Shown piece after piece: positions 32,670-41,458 of a DNA stretch of 64,000 nucleotides. The DNA comes from Actinomadura opuntiae (GTDB lineage: Bacteria; Actinomycetota; Actinomycetes; Streptosporangiales; Streptosporangiaceae). The notes under the pieces were generated by a model, which saw only the letters and a list, made by a program, of their open reading frames with translations, was not told the origin of the DNA and searched no databases. The position numbers were made by a program, and so were the translations under genes. The stretch spans positions 64,540 through 128,539 of the forward strand of contig NZ_JASNWF010000013.1 of NCBI RefSeq assembly GCF_030283205.1, read 5' to 3'. Positions within the stretch are counted from its first letter, which is position 1; every line of letters begins with the position of its first letter.

Positions 32670-33733
32670 GACGCGACCGCCTTGCCGCGCGGGCGCCGGA
32701 CGAAGTAGAGGAACACCGGCCCGCCGGCCACCACCATGACGACCCCGACCTGGAGTTCGGACGGCCGCACGACGACGCGTCCGAGCACGTCCACGGCCAG
32801 CATCAGCGCGGGCGCGAGCACCGCGCAGTACGGCAGCAGCCACCGCAGGTCGGGCCCGGTGAGCGCGCGGACGAGGTGCGGCACCATCAGCCCGACGAAG
32901 ATGATCGGCCCGCAGGCCGCCGTCGCCGCGCCGCACAGCAGCGTGACCGTGACGATCGCCACGATCTTGGCACGTCCGGGCCGGGCGCCGAGCGCGCGCG
33001 CCGCGTCCTCGCCCATCGCCATCGCGTTCAGCGGACGGGCCAGCAGCAATGCGAGCACGAGCCCGATCACGACGAACGGCGCGACCTTCTCGACCGTGGA
33101 CGTCTGCGCGGCGGCGAGGGAGCCGACCGTCCAGAACCGCATCCGGTCGAGCGACGCGGTGTCGAGCAACTGGACGGCGTTGACGTAGGAGTACAGCGCG
33201 GCGTTGAGCGCGGACCCGGCGAGCGCGAGCCGCGCGGGCGTCGCGCCGCGCCCGCCGCCGACCGCGTACAGCAGGACCGCCACCACCCCGGCGCCCGCGA
33301 ACGCGAACCATACGAACCCGGCGAACGACACGATGCCGAGGAAGGAGATCGCGGACACCACCGCGGCGGACGCACCCGCGTTGATGCCGAGCAGCCCGGG
33401 GTCGGCGAGCGGGTTGCGGGTCAGCGCCTGCATCACCGCGCCCGCCAAGCCGAGCGCGATGCCGGCGAGCAGCCCGAGCAGGGTGCGCGGCAGCCGCATC
33501 TGGTGGACGACGGTGTAGGACGCCGAGCCCTCGTGAAAGAGCCCGTCCCACGCCTGCCCGACCGACAGCGGTTTCGCGCCGGCCGCGAGGCTCGCCACGA
33601 CGACCGCCAGCAGGAGGAGCACCGCCGCGACGAGCCCTGACGCGCGGGCGGAATGGCGCCGCACCGGCGCCGGCGCGAGGGCGGCTGGCGCGCGCGCCGG
33701 GGCCGTCGGCTGCGCGGTTCTGGTCAACGGCAC
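32666..33733 (-). CDS. FecCD-family siderophore permease, first subunit
   Basis: A 355-residue permease with about 10 membrane segments and an extra Ala/Pro/Arg-rich cytoplasmic N-terminus (first 30 residues). RLPRTLLGLLAGIALGLAGAVM and TRNPLADPGLLGINAGAS identify the family. It is the promoter-proximal gene of the uptake operon, starting with GTG 61 bases from a near-perfect iron box. Together with the divergent binding protein it makes a complete ferric-siderophore importer. Confidence 0.92.
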   Translation of the reverse strand: MPLTRTAQPTAPARAPAALAPAPVRRHSARASGLVAAVLLLLAVVVASLAAGAKPLSVGQAWDGLFHEGSASYTVVHQMRLPRTLLGLLAGIALGLAGAVMQALTRNPLADPGLLGINAGASAAVVSAISFLGIVSFAGFVWFAFAGAGVVAVLLYAVGGGRGATPARLALAGSALNAALYSYVNAVQLLDTASLDRMRFWTVGSLAAAQTSTVEKVAPFVVIGLVLALLLARPLNAMAMGEDAARALGARPGRAKIVAIVTVTLLCGAATAACGPIIFVGLMVPHLVRALTGPDLRWLLPYCAVLAPALMLAVDVLGRVVVRPSELQVGVVMVVAGGPVFLYFVRRPRGKAVAS

Positions 33734-33793
33734 GGGCTGGCTCCGGGGGGACGGACGGGGGCGGTGGTCCGCCCCCTGCCACTGGACAACGAC

Positions 33794-33812
33794 TTAGGTT
33801 AGGTTAACCTAA
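33794..33812. promoter_or_regulatory. Iron box (DtxR/IdeR-type operator) of the siderophore uptake locus
   Basis: TTAGGTTAGGTTAACCTAA matches the actinobacterial iron-regulator consensus at 18 of 19 positions. It sits midway between the divergent permease (33733) and binding protein (33869) genes, so one bound Fe-loaded repressor pair can silence both directions when iron is plentiful. Confidence 0.92.
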
Positions 33813-33868
33813 GCGCCCATCGGGCCGGAATCCGGCCATCACGGTCGATCAGAGATGAGCAGCCGAAA

Positions 33869-34897
33869 ATGCGGACAGTCCCCTCGCCCTCCTTCACCCG
33901 CCGCGGTCTTCTCGGTGCCGGCGGCACCGTCGCGCTCGGCGCCCTCATCAGCGCGTGCGGCGGAAGCGGCGACGGGAACGGCGAGGCGTCCCCCTCCGGC
34001 GGCGCGTGGACCTTCACCGACGACCGCGGCACCGCCGTCCGGCTCAAGGCGCGCCCGCAGCGCGTCGTCGGCTACGTCGGCGCCCTCGCCGCCCTCTACG
34101 ACTTCGGCGTCGACAAGCAGCTCGTCGGGGTGTACGGCCCGACGAAGCTCAAGGACGGCAAGCCCGACCCGCAGGCGGGCGACCTGCCCGTCGACCGGCT
34201 GACCATCATCGGCAACGCCTACGGCGAGTTCAACATCGAGAAGTACGCCTCGCTCCGCCCCGAGCTGCTCGTGGACAACATGTTCGTGCAGAACGAGCTC
34301 TTCTATGTGCCCGCCGAGAGCAAGGAGAAGATCTACGCGCTGGCGCCGCAGGCCGCGATCTCCACCGGCGCGGTCGCGCTGCCCAAGCCGATCGAGCGGA
34401 CCGCCGCGCTCGCCGCCGCGCTCGGCGCCGACCTGAAGTCCGCCAAGGTCACCGCCGCCAAGGCCCGCTTCGACAAGGCAGTCGAGTCGCTGCGCGCCGC
34501 CGCGAAGGCCAACGCGGGACTGAAGGTGCTCGCCGCGTCCGCCAGCCCCGACCTCTTCTACGCCTCCAGCCCCGCCAAGAACACCGACCTCATCTACTTC
34601 AAGGAGCTCGGCGTCGACCTCGTCGTCCCCGACAAGCTCGGCCAGGACGGCTACTTCGAGAGCCTGAGCTGGGAGAACGCCGACAAGTACAAGGCCGACG
34701 TCATCATGCTCGACAGCCGCACGCAGGCCCTGCAGCCCAAGGACCTCGGCTCCAGGCCGTCCTGGAAGGACCTGCCCGCGGTGAAGGCCGGGCAGGTCGT
34801 CCCCTGGCAGCCCGAGCCCCGCTTCTCCTACGAGGGCTGCGCCCCGATCATCGAGGCCCTCGCCGCGACGATCCGTTCCGCGAAGAAGACCGGCTGA
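33869..34897 (+). CDS. Siderophore-binding lipoprotein of the ABC importer
   Basis: A 342-residue extracellular solute-binding protein (FepB/FhuD type, TroA-like fold). The signal has a twin-arginine motif TRRGLLG (10-16) and a lipobox ending ISAC, giving the lipidated C30, so it is probably a Tat-exported lipoprotein. The mature domain begins with WTFTDDRGTAVRLKARPQRV, a typical first strand, and ends RFSYEGCAPIIEALA. It is divergent from the permeases and shares their iron box. The downstream siderophore-interacting protein follows 19 bases later. Confidence 0.93.
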   Translation: MRTVPSPSFTRRGLLGAGGTVALGALISACGGSGDGNGEASPSGGAWTFTDDRGTAVRLKARPQRVVGYVGALAALYDFGVDKQLVGVYGPTKLKDGKPDPQAGDLPVDRLTIIGNAYGEFNIEKYASLRPELLVDNMFVQNELFYVPAESKEKIYALAPQAAISTGAVALPKPIERTAALAAALGADLKSAKVTAAKARFDKAVESLRAAAKANAGLKVLAASASPDLFYASSPAKNTDLIYFKELGVDLVVPDKLGQDGYFESLSWENADKYKADVIMLDSRTQALQPKDLGSRPSWKDLPAVKAGQVVPWQPEPRFSYEGCAPIIEALAATIRSAKKTG

Positions 34898-34916
34898 CCC
34901 ACCGAAAGGGACAGTG

Positions 34917-35759
34917 ATGAGGACCCCCAGCGACCCGTACGCCTTCTTCGACCTGCACGTCCTGCGCGCCGCGCCGCTCGGCCCCTCGATGGTGCGCGTC
35001 ACCTTCGGCGGGACGTGCCTGGACGGCGGCCCCCGCGGCTTCGTCACCGGCGGGCGCGACCAGCGGTTCAAGATCTTCCTGCCGCACCCGCACCAGGACG
35101 CGCCCGTCATGCCGGACGACTGGTCGCCCGACACCTGGTTCGCCGACTGGCGCGCCCTCGACCCGAACGAGCGCGGCATCATGCGCTCCTACACCGTGCG
35201 GGCGCAGCGCCCCGGCGAGCTCGACGTCGACTTCGCGCTGCACCCCGGCGGGACGTCCGGCCCCGCGTCCCGCTGGGCGTCGGCCGCCGCCCCCGGCGAC
35301 CGCGTCGTCGTCCTCGGCCCCACCGGCCCCGACAACGGCGGCTACGACTTCCGCCCGCCGGACGGCCGTCCCGTGGTGATCGCGGGCGACCTCACCGCGC
35401 TCCCGGCCATCGCCGGGAACCTCGACTGGCTGCCCGCCGGAACGCCCGCGCGGGTGTTCGTCGAGACCCCGTACCCCGACGACCGCCAGGACCTGCCGAC
35501 CGAGGCCGACGCGGAGATCGGCTGGGTCTCCCCCGGCGGCCTCCTCGACGCCGTCCGCGGCTCATCGCTCCCGGACGACGCCTACGCGTGGATCGCGGGC
35601 GAGGCCGCCACCGTGAAGGCGCTGCGCCGGCACCTGGTGAAGGAGCGCGGCATCGACCGCCGCTCGGTCACCTTCACCGGCTACTGGCGGCGCGGCGCCA
35701 CCGAAGAGGACCTGCTCGCCGAAGTGGTCGCGGGCGGCAGCCCCGCCACCGAGGAGTAG
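34917..35759 (+). CDS. Siderophore-interacting protein (FAD-dependent ferric reductase)
   Basis: A 280-residue cytosolic flavoreductase of the ViuB/SIP family that reduces Fe(III)-siderophores to release iron. The FAD-binding motif is RSYTVRAQRPGELDVDFALH, then the diphosphate segment GPASRWASAA and a C-terminal NAD(P)H-like domain ending AGEAATVKALRRHLVKE. The ATG at 34917 follows GAAAGGG; a GTG one codon earlier is the alternative. Same operon as the binding protein, hence under the same iron box. Its last 79 bases overlap the convergent unknown gene. Confidence 0.92.
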   Translation: MRTPSDPYAFFDLHVLRAAPLGPSMVRVTFGGTCLDGGPRGFVTGGRDQRFKIFLPHPHQDAPVMPDDWSPDTWFADWRALDPNERGIMRSYTVRAQRPGELDVDFALHPGGTSGPASRWASAAAPGDRVVVLGPTGPDNGGYDFRPPDGRPVVIAGDLTALPAIAGNLDWLPAGTPARVFVETPYPDDRQDLPTEADAEIGWVSPGGLLDAVRGSSLPDDAYAWIAGEAATVKALRRHLVKERGIDRRSVTFTGYWRRGATEEDLLAEVVAGGSPATEE

Positions 35760-36295
35760 GGCCAGCGGTTCTCGGCGAACCGCCCGACCAAGGCCGCGTG
35801 CGACAGGGGCGTGGACAGATCGTCCACGTCCCCGTTGACGGTGTAGTCGAGCAGCACCACTTCCCCGAGGCGCCGCAGCTCCTCCACCAGGTGCGCGACC
35901 TTGTTCTCCAGCACCCATCGGTATGCGGGCAGGTAGATCTCTCTCCTGGCCCGCCCGTAGGGCAGCAGCTCGTCCCCTTCGAGCCCCGCCCGGTGCCCCC
36001 GCACCGGGCCGTACCTGCGGACCGTCCGCTTGATCCCCCTCATCGACGTCACCGCCAGCTTGGACGCGTCCACGTCCGCGCCGTCGAACACCTTCAACGC
36101 CTGCCAGATCCCCTCCACCGACGCGGCCGTCACCCCGTCCGAGAACGGCACCGGTATGCCCCCGTGCGGGTAGAACGGACTGAACCGCACCCACGGCTCC
36201 GGCCCGCGCGACGTCACGTCCAGCACCACCGCCCCGGGCCACTGGGCCACCACCGACTCCCGCGCCCGCCGCCGACTCGCCACATGAATCCCCAC
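35681..36295 (-). CDS. Conserved actinobacterial protein of unknown function
   Basis: A 204-residue soluble protein found, as far as I recall, in many actinomycetes without assigned role. Recognisable stretches are ARESVVAQWPGAVVLDVTS, WVRFSPFYPHGGIPVPF, GEGIWQ-like VEGIWQALKVFDGADVD and ARREIYLPAYRWVLENKV. The conserved aromatic and acidic residues suggest an enzyme or DNA/nucleotide-related fold, but no function is claimed. The GTG at 36295 is preferred because GGAGGG lies upstream. The tail beyond LSHAALVGRF is antisense to the end of the siderophore-interacting gene. Confidence 0.7.
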   Translation of the reverse strand: MGIHVASRRRARESVVAQWPGAVVLDVTSRGPEPWVRFSPFYPHGGIPVPFSDGVTAASVEGIWQALKVFDGADVDASKLAVTSMRGIKRTVRRYGPVRGHRAGLEGDELLPYGRARREIYLPAYRWVLENKVAHLVEELRRLGEVVLLDYTVNGDVDDLSTPLSHAALVGRFAENRWPYSSVAGLPPATTSASRSSSVAPRRQ

Positions 36296-36347
36296 ACCGG
36301 GCACCCTCCCACCCGCCACCGACAATCCACCGCCGGCCACGAAGCGA

Positions 36348-36557
36348 TCAGCCGATGTCGTGCCCGCCGCACTTCACCCGCTGCGCGAACGCCCGCCATT
36401 CGGCGGCCGAAAAGACCAGCGCAGGACCGTCCGCATCCTTGGAGTCCCGCACACCGACCCTCTTAGCCAGGGACGCCACCTCGACGCAGGCACCGCCGGT
36501 GTCACCGCTACGACTGCTCTTCCGCCACCGGACCTTCGACGTGCCACGGATGCTCAC
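36348..36557 (-). CDS. DUF397 protein
   Basis: A 69-residue DUF397 protein, easily recognised by WRKSSRSGDTGGACVEVA and VRDSKDADGPALVFSAAEW. Such proteins are encoded next to XRE/DUF5753 regulators in actinomycetes and some are thought to act as their partners or antagonists in development. Its GTG overlaps the regulator's stop (GTGA), as expected for a coupled pair. Confidence 0.93.
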   Translation of the reverse strand: MSIRGTSKVRWRKSSRSGDTGGACVEVASLAKRVGVRDSKDADGPALVFSAAEWRAFAQRVKCGGHDIG

Positions 36558-37381
36558 AGACCCTCCAAGATCTCATGAAGCAACTTCACCGACTCGTCGG
36601 CGGACAGTGCTGCACCCCTTATCAGATCGAGACGTCGCGCATACGCCCGCACGGTGTCGGTCCGTTCGATCAACTGTCCACCCACATGACCTTCAACGTA
36701 CGCCACGTCCGGCCCCTCGTCGAAGCCCAAAAGCATGAAGGCCCCCATGACCCCTGGATAGGAGCCCTTGGCACTCGGGACGATTTGCAATGTGACGTTC
36801 AACCGGTCGGCCAGGTTGATCAGGTGCTGCAGCTGGCCACGCATGACCTCGGGCCCTCCGACGGGCCTCCGGAGGGCGTACTCGTCGAAGACCACGACGA
36901 CGTGGCAGGCGTCCTCCCCTTCGAGGATTGACTGGCGAGCGAGCCGCGTCGTCACGAGTTCCTCGGTCTCCTCCGGAGTTCGCCCATCCTTCAGTTGAGC
37001 GTAGGCGTAGTCCTGTGTCTGGAAGAGGCCGGTCACGGCCATGGCTTCGAAGGTGTGAATCACTCGCGCCACGGCTTCGCGCTCCAGGAATTCGGCGAAG
37101 CCGGGTGGGAGGATGAGGAGGTACCCGAGATCTTGGATCCATTCCCAGATGCGATGGAATGACCCTTTCGTCTCGAAGAAGGTGTCGCAGTCCTTCGCGA
37201 AGTTCTCGGACGGGGCGCTGGTGCCGCTCTCGACCTGGCCGATCCGCTGGGGCGAGTATCCGAGCTTCGCCGCGAGCTGGGGGCGTCCGAGGTCCGCGGC
37301 TTCGCGGCATGCGCGCAGTTCGGCGGCGAAGTACTCGACGGGGTTCTTCGGGATTCCGAGGTCACGGGGACGACGGGGCAT
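36554..37381 (-). CDS. XRE-family regulator with DUF5753 domain (Scr1-like)
   Basis: A 275-residue transcription regulator. Residues 14-70 form the helix-turn-helix (LRACREAADLGRPQLAAKLG, then SPQRIGQVESG). Residues about 95-270 form the DUF5753 ligand/partner domain with IHTFEAMAVTGLFQTQDYA and FDEYALRRPVGGPEVM. Developmental or antibiotic control is typical of this very numerous actinomycete family. Overlaps and is co-transcribed with the DUF397 gene. The region is slightly less GC-rich than its surroundings, as is common for these mobile-prone pairs. Confidence 0.93.
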   Translation of the reverse strand: MPRRPRDLGIPKNPVEYFAAELRACREAADLGRPQLAAKLGYSPQRIGQVESGTSAPSENFAKDCDTFFETKGSFHRIWEWIQDLGYLLILPPGFAEFLEREAVARVIHTFEAMAVTGLFQTQDYAYAQLKDGRTPEETEELVTTRLARQSILEGEDACHVVVVFDEYALRRPVGGPEVMRGQLQHLINLADRLNVTLQIVPSAKGSYPGVMGAFMLLGFDEGPDVAYVEGHVGGQLIERTDTVRAYARRLDLIRGAALSADESVKLLHEILEGL

Positions 37382-37478
37382 CGTTGCCTCCAGGGGGTCG
37401 GAGACCGCCGCGAGCCTTCACTAACCCCGGCGGCTTTTCCGACCATAAGACGGCCCCGGAAAACTGTGAAGCAATCAT

Positions 37479-37506
37479 CGAAAGAAAATCGGTCCGCTTT
37501 CTTTCG
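37479..37506. promoter_or_regulatory. 9-bp perfect inverted repeat upstream of the XRE gene
   Basis: CGAAAGAAA and TTTCTTTCG flank a 10-base centre. The repeat lies 98 bases before the XRE start and 30 bases after the quinone oxidoreductase stop, in a markedly AT-rich patch. It may be an operator for the XRE protein or a terminator for the oxidoreductase transcript. Confidence 0.45.
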
Positions 37507-37535
37507 TTCGATGGATAATCCCAGCGAAAGTCGGC

Positions 37536-38480
37536 TCATAGGACCAAAACGGTGCGGCGGCCGTTCTCGGGACGCGTCCAGGCGTCCTCAATGTCGGCGA
37601 GCGGCACGGCCTCGGCGTCGAGGACGATCTCGCCCTCGGCCACAAGGCCGAGCATCCGGTCGAACGCGGCCGCCGCCTCCTCGATCGACGGCGAGCCACC
37701 CGTCCCGCCGCCGATCACCTCGACGCGCGCCGCACGCAGCGCCATTGCGGGGACCTCCGCTGTGGCGCCCGCCGACATACCGACCAGGATGTACCTGACG
37801 CGCCGTTCATTGCCCCGCGACAGCGCGGCGAAGGCGGCCTCCGCCGGAGCGCCCCACAGGTAGTCGACGACCAGGTCATAGGGCCCGTGCGCAGTGATGG
37901 CATCGACCACCTCGTCCTTCGGCCGGTCGAGCCGGACGACGGCGTCCGCACCGAGCGCGTCGAGGACCGAGCGATCGCGTCCGGCCGCGACGACCCGCGC
38001 CCCTTCCCGCTTCGCCACCTGCACCGCGATCCGTCCGGACGCCCCGGTGGCGCCGAGCACCAGCACCGTCTTTCCCGGGCCGGCCCCGCCCTCCCACACG
38101 ACCGTCTTCCAGGCTGCGCCGCCGGGGTTCAGCAGGGCGGCCGCCGTCACGTCGTCCACGCCGGCCCGGACCGGGAACCACAGGCCCCGCCGCACGAGCG
38201 CCCGCTCGGCCATCCCGCCGTACGGCGTCACCGGGCCGAAGAACGCCACTCGGGTGCCGTCGTCCAGCCTCCCCACCCCGTCCGCGCCCACCACCTGCGG
38301 GAACACGGTCGGGCTCGCGGGATGCAGCCCCTCGGCCCACCACCGGTCGAACGGCTTCAGCGCCGCCGCGCCCACCGTCACGACCGCCTCGCCCGCTCCC
38401 GCCACCGGCGCGGGGAACTCCCCGTAGCGCGGCACCTCCCCGATCCCGTGCAGTACCGCCGCCCGCATGACGTCCGGCAT
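37536..38480 (-). CDS. Medium-chain quinone oxidoreductase-like alcohol dehydrogenase
   Basis: A 314-residue NADPH-type MDR-family oxidoreductase. The N-terminal GroES-like domain has VVGADGVGRLDDGTRVAF and the nucleotide fold carries VLVLGATGASGRIAVQVAKREGA. The structural-zinc cysteines of alcohol dehydrogenases are absent, so it belongs to the zinc-free quinone oxidoreductase side. Divergent MarR gene across 57 bases with a perfect operator-like dyad, suggesting induction by an electrophile or xenobiotic. Confidence 0.9.
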   Translation of the reverse strand: MPDVMRAAVLHGIGEVPRYGEFPAPVAGAGEAVVTVGAAALKPFDRWWAEGLHPASPTVFPQVVGADGVGRLDDGTRVAFFGPVTPYGGMAERALVRRGLWFPVRAGVDDVTAAALLNPGGAAWKTVVWEGGAGPGKTVLVLGATGASGRIAVQVAKREGARVVAAGRDRSVLDALGADAVVRLDRPKDEVVDAITAHGPYDLVVDYLWGAPAEAAFAALSRGNERRVRYILVGMSAGATAEVPAMALRAARVEVIGGGTGGSPSIEEAAAAFDRMLGLVAEGEIVLDAEAVPLADIEDAWTRPENGRRTVLVL

Positions 38481-38495
38481 GGCCCCTCCCGCGAT

Positions 38496-38512
38496 CCGTT
38501 CACTTTGAACGG
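38496..38512. promoter_or_regulatory. Operator-like dyad between oxidoreductase and marR
   Basis: CCGTTCA-CTT-TGAACGG is a perfect 7-bp inverted repeat 16 bases upstream of the oxidoreductase start. Its place between divergent genes fits a site for the MarR product. Confidence 0.7.
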
Positions 38513-38537
38513 AACACTAGCCGAGGATCCGTGCATA

Positions 38538-39011
38538 ATGAACGGGATGGCGGACGAGGACTACTACGACGTCTGGCTCGACATGCTCGGCCGGACGTCG
38601 CGGCCGCGTTTCGTCGCGCTGATCCTCGACCTCGCCGGCGTCACGCTCGACCCGGACCTGTGCCGCTACCTCATCCACCTGGACCTGCGCGGCCCGACCG
38701 GCGTGCTCGACCTCGCCGAGCTGGTCGACCACAACCATCCGAAGGTCAGCCGCTCCCTGGCACGCCTGGAGGATCTCGGCCTGGTGGCGCGCGCCGAAGC
38801 CCCCCATGACCGCCGCGTCAAGACGGCCGAGCTCACGCCTGAAGGCCAGCGCGTGGTCGCGTCGATCAACCAGGGCCGGCGGCGGCTGCTGGAGAAGGCG
38901 TTCGCCGGGTGGAGCGACCGCGACCGCGCCGACCTGGCGCGCCTCACCCGCCGGTTCTCCGACAGCGTCCAAGCCCTCATCGACGCCCGCGAGACACCGC
39001 CGGACGCCTAG
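38538..39011 (+). CDS. MarR-family regulator
   Basis: A 157-residue winged-helix protein. The recognition region reads LVDHNHPKVSRSLARLEDLGLVARAEA and the wing PHDRRVKTAELTPEG, normal for the family. It starts at ATG 38538, or possibly at the second ATG 38547. It is divergent from a quinone oxidoreductase and probably represses it and itself via the dyad at 38496. Ligand unknown. Confidence 0.9.
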   Translation: MNGMADEDYYDVWLDMLGRTSRPRFVALILDLAGVTLDPDLCRYLIHLDLRGPTGVLDLAELVDHNHPKVSRSLARLEDLGLVARAEAPHDRRVKTAELTPEGQRVVASINQGRRRLLEKAFAGWSDRDRADLARLTRRFSDSVQALIDARETPPDA

Positions 39012-39018
39012 CGGCGGC

Positions 39019-39405
39019 TCACTGCGAACCGGACGGTGCGTGGCTCAGGTCGACGACGCAGAAGAGGTTGCCGTCGGGGTCGGCGAGGACGACGAAGTCC
39101 GGGTCCGGCGGGTACAGGTCCCAGTCGACCCGGCTCGCGCCGAGCCCGACCAGCCGCTCGACCTCGGCCTCCTGCTCGGCCGCGCTGTCGACGAACAGGT
39201 CGAGGTGCAGGCGCGGACGGGGCTCGGCGGGCGACTCGCTGCGCATCAGCCCGAGCGCGCGGCCCGAACCGTCCGCGTGGTTCAGCGTCCGCCAGCCCGG
39301 ACTCTCGAACTCCGGGCTCGGCACCAGGTCCAGCGCCGCCGTCCAGAACGCCACGGCGCGCGGAAGGTCCTCCACACCGATCACGGGAAAGCCAAGCCTC
39401 AACAT
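39019..39405 (-). CDS. VOC-family (glyoxalase-like) protein
   Basis: A 128-residue single-module vicinal-oxygen-chelate protein. Segments VIGVEDLPRAVAFWTAALDL and LVLADPDGNLFCVVDL are typical of the actinobacterial glyoxalase-like set, with H67 in RLHLDLFVD as a possible metal ligand. Function could be fosfomycin/bleomycin-type binding or isomerisation; not predictable. Convergent with the MarR gene (7 bases apart). Confidence 0.88.
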   Translation of the reverse strand: MLRLGFPVIGVEDLPRAVAFWTAALDLVPSPEFESPGWRTLNHADGSGRALGLMRSESPAEPRPRLHLDLFVDSAAEQEAEVERLVGLGASRVDWDLYPPDPDFVVLADPDGNLFCVVDLSHAPSGSQ

Positions 39406-39472
39406 GGGCCCGAGTCTAGGAGCACCGGTTCCGTGGCGCCGCGCCCGTCCCCCGGTGTATTCATGGGACCAA

Positions 39473-41458
39473 ATGGATATCGAGGATCTCTCGGACGCGG
39501 AGCGCGTGATCTGGGACGCCTTCCCGCGCGCCGGCAAGGTCGATCTGACGGGCACCGGGGAGGCGGTCCGGGGCGAGGTCCTCGCGGCGCTGCTGCTCGG
39601 CGCCCGGCCCGCCGACGCCGGGCAGGTCCCCGCGCTGCGCCTCACGGGGGCGCGGATCAGCGGCGTCCTCGACCTGTCCTTCGCCGAGGTGCGGTACGCG
39701 GTGCTGCTGCGCGACTGCACGTTCGACGAGCCGCCCGCCCTGTACGGCGCCCGGGTGCGGCAGTTCAGCCTGACCGGCTCGCGCCTGCCCGCCCTCCACG
39801 CCTCCGACTCGCAGGTCGACGGGCTCCTCTGGCTGCGGAACTGCCGGTTGGACGGCCCGCTGCAACTCGTCGGCACCCGCATCGACGGGACGCTGTCGCT
39901 GCGCTCGGCCCGCCTCGCGGGCGTCGAGGCCAACGCGCTGACCGTCGTCCGCAACATCGACGCCACCGACGCGGAGATCACCGGCGAGGTCATGCTGCAC
40001 GGCGTCCACGTCGGCGGGACCTGCGTCCTCAACGGCGCCCGCCTGTCCAACCCCGGGGCGGTGGCGCTGAACGCCGACGGCATCGAACTGCCGTCCGGGC
40101 TGCACGCCGAGGCGCTCACCGCGGACGGCGAGGTCCGGCTGCCGGACGCGCGGATCGGCCGCCGTCTCGTCATGACCGGCGCGCGGCTGTCCAACCCCGG
40201 CGGCACCGCCCTCGACGCCGACCGCGCCCGCATCGACGGGGCCGCCGTCCTGGACGCGGGGTTCCGCGCCGACGGCAAGGTCAGCATGCGCTCCGCGGTG
40301 ATCGGCGGAACCCTGCTGCTCAGCGGCGCCGACCTCGACGCCCCCGGCGGCACGGCGCTGAACGCCCGCCTGATCAGCGTCGGCAGCAGCCTGCGCGCCG
40401 CGGACGGGTTCCGGACCCGGGGACGCGTCTGCCTGGACTCGGCGACCGTCCAGGGCGCGGCCGACTTCACCGGCGCGCACCTCGCCGACCCCGGCGGCCA
40501 GGCGCTCAGCCTGTGCCGCGCCGAGGTCACCGGCGGCCTCGCCGGCGGGGGCCTGCGCGCCGACGGCGAGATCCGGCTGCTCGACACCGTCGTCGGCGCC
40601 AGCGTCGAGTTCGGCGGCGCCCGCCTGTCCAACCCCGGCGGCCGGTCGCTCACCGGCTACGGCCTGACCGTCAGCGGCGTCCTGAACTGCCACGAAGGGT
40701 TCACCGCCGACGGGCGCGTGTCGCTCGCCGGCGCCCGCGCCGGCGAGCTCGACTTCGACGACGCGACCATCAACGGCTTCGAGGACATCGCGCTCGGCCT
40801 CCGCCGCGTCCGCGCGGAGATGCTCTGGTTCACCCGCTGCACACTGTCCACCGGAACCGTCGACCTGCGGCACGCCCGCATCGACGTGCTCCGCGACGAC
40901 CCCGCCCGCTGGCCGCCCCGCCCCCGGCTCGACGGCTTCGTCTACCAGACCCTCGACAAGCCCGGCCCGCTCCCCGCCCGCCTCGCCTGGCTGGACGCCG
41001 CCGACGGCTACCACCCGCAGCCCTACGAGCAACTCGCGACCGTCTTCCAGGGCATGGGCCGCGACGCCGAGGCCCGCACCGTCCGCCTCGCGAAACAACG
41101 CCGCCGACGCCGCACCCTCGGGCTCCCCGCCCGCGCCTGGGGCGTCGCCCAGGACTGGACCGTCGGCTACGGCTACCGCCCCCTCCGCGCCGGCGCGCTC
41201 CTGGCGGCACTCCTCCTCATCGGCACCCTGGTCTTCGCCGCCCACCACCCCCTCCCCCTCAAAAAGGACGAGGCCCCCGCCTTCAACCCGTTCCTCTACA
41301 CCCTCGACCTGCTCCTACCGATCATCAGCTTCGGCCAGGAACTCGCCTTCAACCCCCGAGGCCCCTACCAATGGCTCGCCGCCGCCCTCATCGCCTCAGG
41401 CTGGATCCTCGCCACCACCATCGCCGCCGGCATAACCAGAGTCCTCTCCCGCCAATGA
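39473..41458 (+). CDS. Repeat-built (beta-helix-like) membrane protein
   Basis: A 661-residue protein. Residues about 50-470 are a solenoid of short strand-turn repeats of 43-45 residues marked by GARLSNPGGTAL and ADGEVRL, similar in style to pentapeptide-repeat folds. A linker with PRLDGFVYQTLDKPGPLPARLAWLDA and YEQLATVFQGMGRDAEA follows, then a basic segment and two C-terminal membrane helices (about 575-595 and 640-658). The long ordered part would therefore be cytoplasmic or extracellular, tethered by its end. Similar actinomycete proteins are sometimes called membrane oxidoreductases without support. No catalytic motif seen. Confidence 0.75.
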   Translation: MDIEDLSDAERVIWDAFPRAGKVDLTGTGEAVRGEVLAALLLGARPADAGQVPALRLTGARISGVLDLSFAEVRYAVLLRDCTFDEPPALYGARVRQFSLTGSRLPALHASDSQVDGLLWLRNCRLDGPLQLVGTRIDGTLSLRSARLAGVEANALTVVRNIDATDAEITGEVMLHGVHVGGTCVLNGARLSNPGAVALNADGIELPSGLHAEALTADGEVRLPDARIGRRLVMTGARLSNPGGTALDADRARIDGAAVLDAGFRADGKVSMRSAVIGGTLLLSGADLDAPGGTALNARLISVGSSLRAADGFRTRGRVCLDSATVQGAADFTGAHLADPGGQALSLCRAEVTGGLAGGGLRADGEIRLLDTVVGASVEFGGARLSNPGGRSLTGYGLTVSGVLNCHEGFTADGRVSLAGARAGELDFDDATINGFEDIALGLRRVRAEMLWFTRCTLSTGTVDLRHARIDVLRDDPARWPPRPRLDGFVYQTLDKPGPLPARLAWLDAADGYHPQPYEQLATVFQGMGRDAEARTVRLAKQRRRRRTLGLPARAWGVAQDWTVGYGYRPLRAGALLAALLLIGTLVFAAHHPLPLKKDEAPAFNPFLYTLDLLLPIISFGQELAFNPRGPYQWLAAALIASGWILATTIAAGITRVLSRQ

